Origin: Chryseobacterium scophthalmum | Lineage (GTDB): Bacteria; Bacteroidota; Bacteroidia; Flavobacteriales; Weeksellaceae | Direction of reading: 5' to 3' | DNA length: 64,000 nucleotides | NCBI RefSeq assembly: GCF_900143185.1 | Contig: NZ_FSRQ01000002.1 | Coordinates: forward strand, 1 to 64,000 | Part shown: positions 34,951 through 43,414 of the stretch, one piece after another | Layout of the letters: each line of letters begins with the position of its first letter | Position numbering within the stretch: the first letter of the stretch is position 1 | Program-made: the position numbers and the translations under genes | Notes under the pieces: generated by a model | The model's input: only the letters and a program-made list of their open reading frames with translations | The model's database searches: none | What the model was told of the DNA's origin: nothing

Positions 34951-37863
34951 TTAATATCCAAAGATTTCTTCTAACGTCACTTCTTTAAACTGTCCCATTT
35001 TGTTGATCGATTCCATTTTCAGGTTTTCTCTTTTCCCGATAATGGCTGTATTGTAGCTCAATGGTTTAATTTCTGTATTGTAGAAACCAGTCAATTGAGG
35101 TAATGTCAATGACTGAATTTCAGAATAAACATCTTTTCTGATATCGTAATCAACTCCCAGTTTTTTAAGAGCCATTTGATTGTAGAAAATATTTGTTCTG
35201 TTGATTCTGTTAGATGCAATTTGCTTTAAAGCCGATCCTTTAGAATTCTCAAACTGAGCAGGAATTTGTGGGAAATCTGCCATCAATTCATTCATTGCAT
35301 TTACTGCTAAAGGTAATTTATTAGACTGTGTTCCGATGTAATTGGTTACATAGTTCGGATGGTCTTTTTCATTTGCTGTAGCATAAGAAACGTAAGCAGA
35401 ATATGCCAAAGATTTACTCTCTCTGATCTCCTGGAATACGATCGAAGATAAACCTCTACCAAAATATTCGTTGAAAACATTGGCTTTACCGAAGTTGGCA
35501 AGATTTACATCGCTTCCTTTTGCAATTTTAGACATTTCCATTTGTACCATGTCGTAGTTGGCAAAATAAACAGTTCCTCCTGTTGCAGGTTCTGCATATA
35601 CTTTCGCTTTTGCAGGCTGTAAAGTTGCGTTTGCAATAAATGGTTTTACCGCTTTCTCAAGATCTTTCTGGCTTTCTCCGTAAAGGAAAACTTCGTAAGG
35701 ATAATTATTTAAAGTCTTGATCTTCGACATCAATTCAGTTACATTGATATTCTGAAGCCTTTCTTTAGAAATAATATCAGTCATTCTGGAGTCTTTCCCG
35801 TATTTAGCATAGTTAGAAAGCGCTGCCATAATTCTGTTCTTGTCTTTCTTAGCAACATCTCTAGATTCAAGGATAGTCTTTACCGTTTGGTTGTAAATTG
35901 TCTGATCTGCTTTTACGTTTTTCAACCAGTGATCCAACAATTCTACCCCTTTTTTCATATTTCCTTCAAGACCGCTTAATGTAATAAAAGTTTGATCATT
36001 AGTCGTTCTGAAGCTGTTTGAAATTCCTAATTTGTAGAACTCTTCTTTTAATTGCTCTGGCGTATATTTATCCGTTCCTAAATACTGTAAAACACTTACT
36101 CCTAAAGAAAGCTCTTTATCGTTATCTGTTCCGAATGGGAAAATATAACTTACCTGAGCAACTTTATTGTATTTATTATTCACGAAACTTACCTTTTTAT
36201 CTTTGATCTCAGTTGTCGCAATAGCAGTTTTGTAATCAACAAACTGAGGTTTTATTTCTGCAACTTTTGTACTTAAAATATCTTTAAGGAAAGGCGATTG
36301 CGCATCTCTGTTCAGTTTAATTGGTGTAATTCCTGGGTTTTCTACACGAACCAATTTATCATTCACCCCTTTCTCTTTGTAGATTACAACATAATTATCT
36401 TTAAAGAAATCATTTGCAAATTTTACAATATCAGATTTTGTAATTTTCTCAAACTGGTTAATTTCGTCAAGTTCCTGCTCCCAGGTTCTTTCACCAATAT
36501 AAGCTCCGTAAAGCGTTGTTGCCAAACCATCTGCAGTTTCCCAACCTTTCATACGCTGAACTCTCATATCGTTTACGATAGCTTTCAGCATCCATTCCGG
36601 GAATTCTCCTTTTTTAATTAAATCAATCTGAGCAAAAAGTAATTTTTTCGCAGCATCAAAACTCTGTCCATCTTTCGGAGTTACATACATATTAAATGAA
36701 CCGTATGTTTTTAAAGGTGAAGCATAAGCTCCCGCTCCTAAAGTCGCTTGTTTTTGATTAATGTTAAGGTCGATTAATCCTGCATCACCGTTGTTGCTCA
36801 AGATTTCACCTACCATTGTTGCCAATCTAGCCTCTTTAGTTCCGTTAGAATCTGTTCTCCAAGCGATTGTCATTCTTGGTGTAGATGGGCTTTTTACAGT
36901 TCTTGTTACAATAGAAGTCATTGGTTCTTCTGAAACCATTTTCTTCATTGGCAATTCTTTGTATTTGAATGCTCCGAAATATTGATCAACTAATTTTATA
37001 GTTTTGTCGAAATCAAGATCTCCAACCAAAACTACTGCCATGTTATTAGGAACATAGTAGGTATCAAAATATTTGTGGATCGCCTCCATTGAAGGACTCT
37101 TCAAATGTTCTGAAGTTCCTATTGTCGTTTGCTGACCGTTTGGATGTTTCGGGAAAAGAGCATCCATTAATGCGTAATTTACCAAACGTCCGTCGTTATC
37201 TTGAGCTCTGTTGAATTCTTCATAAACCGCTTCCAATTCTGTATGGAAAAGTCTTAAAACCAATTCAGAGAAACGCTCTTTTTCTACTTTAAGCCATTTT
37301 TCAAGCTCGTTTGCAGGGATGTTATTTTTATAAACAGTTTCATCCAACCAAGTATGAGCATTGGTTCCTGTTGCTCCTAAAGATGAAATTGCTTTGTCGT
37401 ATTCGTTGGCAATTGCATATTTTGAAGCTTCCTGAGAAACCTCATCTATTTTTTTATAAAGTGCTTTTTTCTTTTCAGGATCTTTTTCTGCTTTGTGCTG
37501 TTCATAAAGATCAGAAATTTGCTTTAAAATAGCTTTTTCTTTTGCCCAATCCTGAGTTCCCAAATGTGAAGTCCCTTTGAAAACCATATGCTCTAAGTAA
37601 TGAGCAAGACCGGTATTGTCGCTAGGATCATTATTAGAACCTGTTCTTACCGGAATATAAGTCTGAATTCTCGGTGCATCGTCATTCTTAGCAAGATATA
37701 CTTTCAAACCATTTTTCAAAGTATACACTCTTACTCCTGACTGGTCATTCTTCACAGTTTCGAAGCTGTAGCCTTGAGCATCCGTTTGTTTCTGCGTTTC
37801 AAATTTTTGTGCAGCAGCGTGCAACATCACAAAAAGAGAAAGAGAAATAAAAATTTTCTTCAT
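34951..37863 (-). CDS. M16 family metallopeptidase (two-domain pitrilysin type)
   Basis: 970 residues with a signal peptide (about 1-18), so it acts in the periplasm or outside. The inverted zinc motif HxxEH is H88-YL-E91-H92 (GLAHYLEHMVFKGT), and the distal Glu lies in ELEAVYEEFNRAQD. A second M16 half (about 550-950) lacks the motif, as is usual for this double-domain architecture, and contains YVTNYIGTQSNKLPLAVNAM. It degrades peptides in a closed chamber, and the substrates are unknown. The only minus-strand gene among plus-strand pigment genes, it interrupts the cluster and seems unrelated to the pathway. Confidence 0.95.
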   Translation of the reverse strand: MKKIFISLSLFVMLHAAAQKFETQKQTDAQGYSFETVKNDQSGVRVYTLKNGLKVYLAKNDDAPRIQTYIPVRTGSNNDPSDNTGLAHYLEHMVFKGTSHLGTQDWAKEKAILKQISDLYEQHKAEKDPEKKKALYKKIDEVSQEASKYAIANEYDKAISSLGATGTNAHTWLDETVYKNNIPANELEKWLKVEKERFSELVLRLFHTELEAVYEEFNRAQDNDGRLVNYALMDALFPKHPNGQQTTIGTSEHLKSPSMEAIHKYFDTYYVPNNMAVVLVGDLDFDKTIKLVDQYFGAFKYKELPMKKMVSEEPMTSIVTRTVKSPSTPRMTIAWRTDSNGTKEARLATMVGEILSNNGDAGLIDLNINQKQATLGAGAYASPLKTYGSFNMYVTPKDGQSFDAAKKLLFAQIDLIKKGEFPEWMLKAIVNDMRVQRMKGWETADGLATTLYGAYIGERTWEQELDEINQFEKITKSDIVKFANDFFKDNYVVIYKEKGVNDKLVRVENPGITPIKLNRDAQSPFLKDILSTKVAEIKPQFVDYKTAIATTEIKDKKVSFVNNKYNKVAQVSYIFPFGTDNDKELSLGVSVLQYLGTDKYTPEQLKEEFYKLGISNSFRTTNDQTFITLSGLEGNMKKGVELLDHWLKNVKADQTIYNQTVKTILESRDVAKKDKNRIMAALSNYAKYGKDSRMTDIISKERLQNINVTELMSKIKTLNNYPYEVFLYGESQKDLEKAVKPFIANATLQPAKAKVYAEPATGGTVYFANYDMVQMEMSKIAKGSDVNLANFGKANVFNEYFGRGLSSIVFQEIRESKSLAYSAYVSYATANEKDHPNYVTNYIGTQSNKLPLAVNAMNELMADFPQIPAQFENSKGSALKQIASNRINRTNIFYNQMALKKLGVDYDIRKDVYSEIQSLTLPQLTGFYNTEIKPLSYNTAIIGKRENLKMESINKMGQFKEVTLEEIFGY

Positions 37864-37977
37864 ATGAAATTAATTATTTTAATAACATTAGTCTTTACAA
37901 ATTTTGTTTCGTTACAATTCGTTCACACAATAAAACAACCTCACCCACGTTTGATATATAATTTAAAAATCTATACT

Positions 37978-38205
37978 ATGAAAAGAAAACTTTTAAACAT
38001 TTTTACGATCTCTGCAATTATTACAACAATCAGCTTTCTTATGGATGGTGATGTAAAAGAACCAAGCATGACAATGCGTTTTACAGAATTTTTTGCAATG
38101 ATGACGATGCTATTTTTGGTAATATCAGCAATATATCTTCCGATAAATTCTTTTACAAAAAAACTTCAGAGAAAAAAACAGAATTATTTTTTCATGATTA
38201 TATGA
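37978..38205 (+). CDS. Small two-helix membrane protein
   Basis: 75 residues from ATG 37978 (MKRKLLNIFTISAIITTISFLMDGD). A longer in-frame opening starting at 37774 lies inside the M16 gene and is not believed. There are two hydrophobic segments (about 6-22 and 32-54) separated by DGDVKEPSMTMRFTEFF, and the tail is basic. It lies just upstream of the papain-like lipoprotein gene, so it may belong to that module or be an unrelated small protein. No family is recognised. Confidence 0.5.
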   Translation: MKRKLLNIFTISAIITTISFLMDGDVKEPSMTMRFTEFFAMMTMLFLVISAIYLPINSFTKKLQRKKQNYFFMII

Positions 38206-38244
38206 TTAATTATCATATATTTATTTTATTAAAATAAAACCCAA

Positions 38245-39426
38245 ATGGAACAAAAAATTAAAAACTTCAAAGAAATTTTATTTCTTTTCTTACTTTTTTC
38301 TCTTTCTCTTATAAGCTGTAGAGAAAATGACTCGATTCAAGCTGAAAATAAAGAAATTGTTCAAAAATTCCAATTTTTCCAAAAACAAGGAAATACTTAC
38401 ACTAAAGGAGCTCAATCAATGTCTGACCAGGAAGCCTTTAGAGCTCTTTACTATTATTATTACATTGATAACCCTAATAAATTTCTTGATTTTAAAGATT
38501 TAAGCCGACCCCATATCGATTTCAGGTATGCTTCTCAAGTTTTTATTGACGAAGATTCTACACGAAAGGTACTTTATCCTTTTATTGAGGATGGTTATGT
38601 ATCAAATATTATAGTTGCTTCCGTAAGTAAAGAAAACGACAGAATTTCCTTCTATTTTCCTGAACAGGATGAAGATGTAAAGAATGCTATAGCCAGATTT
38701 TCTGAGACATATCGAAGTCCGGGATTTGATCTCGAAGATCCAGCTCTTATTGAACCAGTTGTTATTCCGACTCCTCCTAAACGAAATTATTATTTAGCAC
38801 CAACTGAGCCTTTTAACCCAGGTTTCCCACTACCCCCTAGTGGTGGTTGTGGAGTTTATAACAATTGTGGTGGAAGTGGCGGAGGTGGCGGAGGTGGATC
38901 TTCTATACCACCACCAACAAATACGATTACACCACCACCGCCACCTGAGAAACCAATAGCTGATATAAAGAAATTTTTAAGCTGCTTAAATATTAATCAA
39001 TCTGCCAATTTAAAAGTATATGCACAAACAATGCAAAGTTCACCACCTGGTCATGCTTTTATATCAATTACTCAGGGGAATAATATCATGGTTTTTGGAT
39101 TCTATCCTTCAAATGGATTTCCTCAAAATATTAATGGACCAAGTACTTTCGCCAACGATGGAGGACATGCGTTTACTCATTCATGGAATATAGGAACAAT
39201 TTCTCCGACACAATTACAACAAATTATAGCTGTAGCACATGCCTATTCTTCATACACTTACGATGTCAGTTTTACCAATTGTGCTGATTTTACACTCACA
39301 GCATTAAGCTATGCTGGAATTAGTACAAATACTAATGGAATTGACACTCCAAACACTGTAGCCAATTTAATTGGCGGTTCACCAACAAATGGAACAGCTC
39401 CATCAACAAATAGAACATGCAATTAA
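38245..39426 (+). CDS. Lipoprotein with proline-rich linker and permuted papain-like (NCxxF) domain
   Basis: 393 residues. The lipoprotein signal (about 1-25, FSLSLISC with Cys 25) anchors it outside the inner membrane. Residues about 30-165 form an N-terminal domain (SMSDQEAFRALYYYYYIDNPNKFLDF...). About 165-240 is a Pro/Gly-rich linker (a run of seven Gly, then PPPTNTITPPPPPEKP). The C-terminal 150 residues carry His270 in GHAFIS and Cys346 in TNCADF, in the order His then Cys with the NCxxF motif. This is the pattern of circularly permuted papain-like folds (LRAT, YiiX, PPPDE). Such enzymes act on amide, ester or thioester bonds. The partner is the small membrane protein 2 bases downstream, which could be its immunity factor. 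Confidence 0.8.
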   Translation: MEQKIKNFKEILFLFLLFSLSLISCRENDSIQAENKEIVQKFQFFQKQGNTYTKGAQSMSDQEAFRALYYYYYIDNPNKFLDFKDLSRPHIDFRYASQVFIDEDSTRKVLYPFIEDGYVSNIIVASVSKENDRISFYFPEQDEDVKNAIARFSETYRSPGFDLEDPALIEPVVIPTPPKRNYYLAPTEPFNPGFPLPPSGGCGVYNNCGGSGGGGGGGSSIPPPTNTITPPPPPEKPIADIKKFLSCLNINQSANLKVYAQTMQSSPPGHAFISITQGNNIMVFGFYPSNGFPQNINGPSTFANDGGHAFTHSWNIGTISPTQLQQIIAVAHAYSSYTYDVSFTNCADFTLTALSYAGISTNTNGIDTPNTVANLIGGSPTNGTAPSTNRTCN

Positions 39427-39428
39427 CA

Positions 39429-39833
39429 ATGAAAATTTTTAAATTAATATCTATTGTTTCATACATGATGATCTGCAGCATAGACTCAAAAGGATTTCCA
39501 ATTTTTGTTCTATTATTAATATACTTAGTAGATTTTTTTCAAAGTTTTACCTATAATAACTTAGAAATTTCATGGAATTCTTTTATTACTTGCATATTGA
39601 CCATTGGCACTCTTAGCGTTTTTTTGAAATGTCGAAAGTATAAGGATAAATATCTGTTAATATTTTGTTTTATATCATTATTACTATCAACAATCATATA
39701 TACAGGAATTTTAAATCCTTCCAATTATTATTATCAAAATCAATCACTAAAATGGTTTGCGATACCTTTTTTTGTATTTGTATTAAGTTCTTTATCTCTT
39801 ATTATTTTAAACTTCAAAAGAGTCAAAAATTAA
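39429..39833 (+). CDS. Small integral membrane protein, possible immunity partner
   Basis: 134 residues from ATG 39429, 2 bases after the stop of the papain-like lipoprotein gene (an ATG at 39417 would overlap that gene). There are four hydrophobic segments (about 5-17, 21-34, 50-66 and 75-93) and a further one at about 105-125, with a basic end (NFKRVKN). There is no enzyme motif. The tight coupling, small size, very AT-rich codons and membrane location match membrane-bound immunity proteins of effector/immunity pairs. This is an inference from context, not from homology. Confidence 0.7.
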   Translation: MKIFKLISIVSYMMICSIDSKGFPIFVLLLIYLVDFFQSFTYNNLEISWNSFITCILTIGTLSVFLKCRKYKDKYLLIFCFISLLLSTIIYTGILNPSNYYYQNQSLKWFAIPFFVFVLSSLSLIILNFKRVKN

Positions 39834-39877
39834 AAAATTTCAACCGTATAAACTTTAATTCCTTTTTTATTGTTAGA

Positions 39878-39903
39878 GCGCCGAGAAAATCTTGGTGCTT
39901 TTT
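39878..39903 (+). terminator. Terminator of the lipoprotein/membrane-protein pair
   Basis: gcgccgag (39878-39885), loop aaaat, cttggtgc (39891-39898; two G-U pairs), then TTTTT. It isolates the two-gene unit from the pigment genes that begin at 40004. Confidence 0.75.
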
Positions 39904-40003
39904 CATTTTAAAATATTTCAAAAAAATAGCACAATCTTATGTCCTGCATTTTTATTATTTTAGCCAATTAGATTTTAAAGATAATTAACATCAATATTTT
40001 CGG

Positions 40004-40408
40004 GTGAAAAAGCAAGATCTTCCTCAGGACGAAAGTAATTTACAGTCAGCAAATATGACCGAAGTGTTGTACGTGACTGATGAAAATGACAATTACATCA
40101 CAGCAAACAGCATTGGTTGGGATGCCAAAAAAGCAGCTCTCGAAGAATCGATGGAGCTCATTAATGAACGCATCGAAGAAGCAAAACAAAATGTGGCAAA
40201 CAATTTGGTAAGTCCTATCGTCTATTTTATGGAATTAAATAAAATGGATGTACAAGTTTTGGCAGCTTACGTTAATATGTGGCAATGGACTGTAAAAAGA
40301 CACGCAAAACCCAAAACTTTCAAAAAACTCAGCGATTCTACCCTCAAAAAATATGCGGATGCATTTGGCATTTCGGTAGAAGAATTAAAAAATTTCAACG
40401 GCAAATAA
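40004..40408 (+). CDS. Small HTH-like protein at the head of the second pigment operon
   Basis: 134 residues with a GTG start at 40004. The first half reads EVLYVTDENDNYITANSIGWDAKKAALEESMELINERIEEAKQN, with a helix rich in Glu. The second half (LNKMDVQVLAAYVNMWQWTVKRHAKPKTFKKLSDSTLKKYADAFGISVEELKNF) has the helix spacing of an XRE-type helix-turn-helix: VQVLAAYVNMWQWTVKRH, then LKKYADAFGISVEEL. It could regulate the operon or bind ACP, neither of which is shown. It is followed 4 bases later by the BtrH-like gene, so it is the operon's first gene. No clear promoter was seen. Confidence 0.75.
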   Translation: MKKQDLPQDESNLQSANMTEVLYVTDENDNYITANSIGWDAKKAALEESMELINERIEEAKQNVANNLVSPIVYFMELNKMDVQVLAAYVNMWQWTVKRHAKPKTFKKLSDSTLKKYADAFGISVEELKNFNGK

Positions 40409-40412
40409 AAAA

Positions 40413-41408
40413 ATGAAGATCAATTTTGAACACCACCAAACTGCACATTGCGAAAACGGTGTTGCCTCCAATCTACTTCTCAACAGAGGTTTGAAACTCA
40501 GCGAACCAATGATCTTCGGGATCGGTTCAGGTCTGTTTTTCGTATATCTTCCTTTTTTGAAAGTTAATTTTGCTCCGGGTTTTAGTTACCGTCCGATGCC
40601 GGGTGCTATTTTCAGCAAAGCAGCAAAAAGACTGGGAATTAAAATTAAAAGACAAAAATTCTCAAATCCTCAGGAAGCACAAACTGCTTTAGAGAAAAAT
40701 TTAGAACAAAACATACCTACAGGTTTACAAGTTGGAGTTTTTAACCTTACTTATTTCCCTGAAGAATATAAATTCCATTTCAATGCCCACAATTTGGTTG
40801 TTTACGGAAAAGAAAATGGGAAATTCCTGATCAGCGATCCTGTAATGGATTTCGCAACCACTCTATCTGAAGCTGAGCTTGAAAAAGTACGTTATGCAAA
40901 AGGCGCACTCGCTCCAAAAGGTCATATGTATTTCCCAACTCACATTCCGGAAAATATAAATCTGGAAGAAGCCATTAAAAAAGGGATAAAAGATACCTGC
41001 AAAAATATGTTGGCTCCCGTTCCTTTAATTGGAGTGAAAGCAATGCGTTGGGTTGCAAAAAGCATCCCGAAATGGGCAGAAAAGAAAGGTACGAAAGTAA
41101 CCAATCATTATCTCGGTCAATTGATCAGAATGCAGGAAGAAATCGGGACCGGCGGTGGCGGATTCAGATTTATTTACGGAGCTTTTTTACAGGAAGCCGC
41201 TGTGATTCTTAAAAATGACGAATTAAAAGAATTGTCCAAAGAAATTACTGCAATCGGTGATCTTTGGAGAGATTTTGCGGTGGATATTGCCAGAGTTTAC
41301 AAAAACAGAAATTCGAAAAGTAATATTTATAATGAGCTTTCAAAATCAATGCTTCATATAGCCGATTTGGAGGAAGCTTTTTATAAAAAACTGAGAAAAG
41401 CGATTTAG
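40413..41408 (+). CDS. BtrH N-terminal-like acyltransferase
   Basis: 331 residues. BtrH is a papain-like enzyme that transfers an acyl or aminoacyl group from an ACP to an acceptor. The predicted triad is Cys in HHQTAHCENGVASNLL (about residue 14), His in HFNAHNLVVYGKENGKF and Asp in LISDPVMD. The C-terminal 150 residues are helical (a DUF4872-like part). In a pigment cluster rich in ACP-bound intermediates it is a good candidate for releasing or esterifying the aryl polyene. It starts 4 bases after the small HTH-like gene and 1 base before the ABC ATPase, so it is part of a tight operon. Confidence 0.82.
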   Translation: MKINFEHHQTAHCENGVASNLLLNRGLKLSEPMIFGIGSGLFFVYLPFLKVNFAPGFSYRPMPGAIFSKAAKRLGIKIKRQKFSNPQEAQTALEKNLEQNIPTGLQVGVFNLTYFPEEYKFHFNAHNLVVYGKENGKFLISDPVMDFATTLSEAELEKVRYAKGALAPKGHMYFPTHIPENINLEEAIKKGIKDTCKNMLAPVPLIGVKAMRWVAKSIPKWAEKKGTKVTNHYLGQLIRMQEEIGTGGGGFRFIYGAFLQEAAVILKNDELKELSKEITAIGDLWRDFAVDIARVYKNRNSKSNIYNELSKSMLHIADLEEAFYKKLRKAI

Positions 41409-41409
41409 T

Positions 41410-42162
41410 TTGGAACATATCATCGAAATAAAAAACCTTTATAAGAAATACAAAAATTCGGAAGAATTTTCGGTAAATGATATTTCTTTAAATATAACTA
41501 AAAACGAGATCTACGGAATTCTCGGTCCCAACGGAGCGGGAAAAACCACCTTGATTTCTATGCTTTCAGGTTTAATTAAACCTACTTCAGGAAGTTTTAC
41601 CATCAACGGATTATCGCCTAGAAAAGACAGTTCGAAAATTAAACAAATCATTGGCGTTGTTCCACAGGAATATGCGCTCTACCCTACTTTAACAGCGAAA
41701 GAAAATCTTTTGTTTTTTGGAAGTTTGTATGGTTTAAAACATAAAAATCTTCACAAAGAAATCGATGAAGCTTTAGAATTAATGGGCTTAACAAAATTTG
41801 CCAATAAAAAAGTCGACCAGTTTTCCGGAGGAATGAAACGCCGTTGCAATCTGATTGCAGGAACACTTCACAACCCGAAAGTTTTGTTTTTGGACGAACC
41901 GACCGTTGGTGTGGATGTTCAGTCAAAAAAAGCCATAATCGATTATCTTTTAGATTTAAATAAAAAAGGAACCTGCATTATTTACACTTCGCATCACCTT
42001 TCTGAAGCGGAAGAATTCTGTACAAAAATTGCCATTATCGACCACGGAAAGATCCACGCGACAGGAACACCGGAAGAGTTGGTTGAAAGGGTTGCCAATG
42101 CTGAAAACCTTGAAGATGTTTTCATTTCATTAACCGGAAAAGAATTGAGAGATGTTGTATAA
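41410..42162 (+). CDS. ABC transporter ATP-binding protein
   Basis: 250 residues with a TTG start (ttggaacat) one base after the BtrH-like stop. All ATPase motifs are present: Walker A GPNGAGKTT, Q-loop VPQEYALYP, signature QFSGGMKRR, Walker B VLFLDEPTVGVD and the H-loop YTSHHLSEAEE. The DrrA-type subfamily and the permease overlapping its end (11 bases) suggest export of a drug-like or lipid-like molecule, here probably the pigment or a precursor. The C terminus ends FISLTGKELRDVV. Confidence 0.94.
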   Translation: MEHIIEIKNLYKKYKNSEEFSVNDISLNITKNEIYGILGPNGAGKTTLISMLSGLIKPTSGSFTINGLSPRKDSSKIKQIIGVVPQEYALYPTLTAKENLLFFGSLYGLKHKNLHKEIDEALELMGLTKFANKKVDQFSGGMKRRCNLIAGTLHNPKVLFLDEPTVGVDVQSKKAIIDYLLDLNKKGTCIIYTSHHLSEAEEFCTKIAIIDHGKIHATGTPEELVERVANAENLEDVFISLTGKELRDVV

Positions 42163-43414
42163 ATTGTGGAGAAGTTTCATCAAGGAAATTCAGTTGTTGA
42201 AGAGAGATTCAGGTGGAATTGTCATTATATTTTTAATGCCTTTGCTTCTGATTATTACGATTACTTTAATTCAGGATTCTACTTTTAAAAATCTGGAAGG
42301 TTCAAAAATTCCGATTATTTTTATTGATAACGATAAATCTGAAATCTCTAAGAATATAAAGCTGGAATTGCAACGCAGTAAAACCTTTGATTTATTGACC
42401 AATTATGACGAAAAACCTGCACAAAATGCCGTTTTTTCAGGTGATTATCAAATGGCAATCGTCATTCCGGAAAACTTAACGAAAGATTTAAATTCAAATA
42501 TCGATTCCAAAGTTCAGACCATTGTCAGTTCATTTGGCTTGGAAGCCGATTCAACTGCGACAAAAGCTGTGGCTTCAAAAACCAAAGATATCCATCTCTA
42601 TTTCGACCCTGCAACCAACGCAGGTTTCAAAAATTCGGTGATGAATGCCATTAATAAAATGGTTTTTGAAATCGAGAATAAAAAAATATACAAAGCCTTT
42701 CAAGACCAACTAGGAACAACCGAAGATCTTGAAAACAAAAGCTTGATTACTTTTAAAGAAATCACCCCGAACAAAGGCAAGGAAGAATTAATGCCAAATT
42801 CAGTTCAGCACAATGTTCCGGCTTGGGCATTGTTTGCGATTTTCTTTATCGTCGTTCCGCTTTCCATTAATTTAGTTAAAGAAAAAAGTCAGGGAACGAG
42901 TGTGAGAGTTCGTGTGAGCCCGACTCCTTATTACATTCATATTTTAGGAAAAACATTTACGTATCTCATCATTTGCATCATTCAGTTTTTATTGATGGTT
43001 GCAGTTGGTGTTTGGCTTTTCCCTTATATGGATTTACCACAATTTGATGTGACCGGAAAAATGTTCCACCTCATCATTGTCACTCTTTTTGCAGGATTGG
43101 CAGCGATTGGATTTGGAGTTTTATTAGGAACAGTTGCCGATACTCAGGAACAATCTGCACCTTTTGGAGCGACTTCTGTAGTTGTTTTGGCAGCGATTGG
43201 CGGAATTTGGGTTCCGGTTTTCCTGATGCCAGAATTTATGCAAAAAATCGCCGCATTTTCTCCGATGAATTGGGGACTGAATGCCTATTACGATATTATT
43301 TTAAGAAACAGTGGACTTGGCGAAATTGCTAAGGAATTGATTTTCTTATTTTTATTTTATATTGCAATGGTTACCATCTCATTACTATACGAAAGAAAAC
43401 AAAATGCAGTTTAA
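42152..43414 (+). CDS. ABC-2 type transporter permease
   Basis: 420 residues. An N-terminal membrane segment (GGIVIIFLMPLLLIITITLI) is followed by a large extracytoplasmic domain (about 45-215). A C-terminal bundle of five or six segments then follows, with ALFAIFFIVVPLSINLVKEKSQGTSVRVRVSPTP, the ABC-2 signature region. It overlaps the ATPase gene by 11 bases, so the two are coupled. Together they form an exporter in addition to the MMPL protein at 27028. This block is interrupted just downstream by repeat DNA and a GxxExxY gene. Confidence 0.93.
   Translation: MLYKLWRSFIKEIQLLKRDSGGIVIIFLMPLLLIITITLIQDSTFKNLEGSKIPIIFIDNDKSEISKNIKLELQRSKTFDLLTNYDEKPAQNAVFSGDYQMAIVIPENLTKDLNSNIDSKVQTIVSSFGLEADSTATKAVASKTKDIHLYFDPATNAGFKNSVMNAINKMVFEIENKKIYKAFQDQLGTTEDLENKSLITFKEITPNKGKEELMPNSVQHNVPAWALFAIFFIVVPLSINLVKEKSQGTSVRVRVSPTPYYIHILGKTFTYLIICIIQFLLMVAVGVWLFPYMDLPQFDVTGKMFHLIIVTLFAGLAAIGFGVLLGTVADTQEQSAPFGATSVVVLAAIGGIWVPVFLMPEFMQKIAAFSPMNWGLNAYYDIILRNSGLGEIAKELIFLFLFYIAMVTISLLYERKQNAV

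Noticed and set aside
37774..37977. Upstream part of the frame of the small membrane protein
   Set aside because: It lies antisense inside the M16 gene. The ATG at 37978 gives a compact two-helix protein.
39665..39988. Plus-strand open frame of 107 codons overlapping the small membrane protein
   Set aside because: It runs through the terminator at 39878 and shows no start signal.
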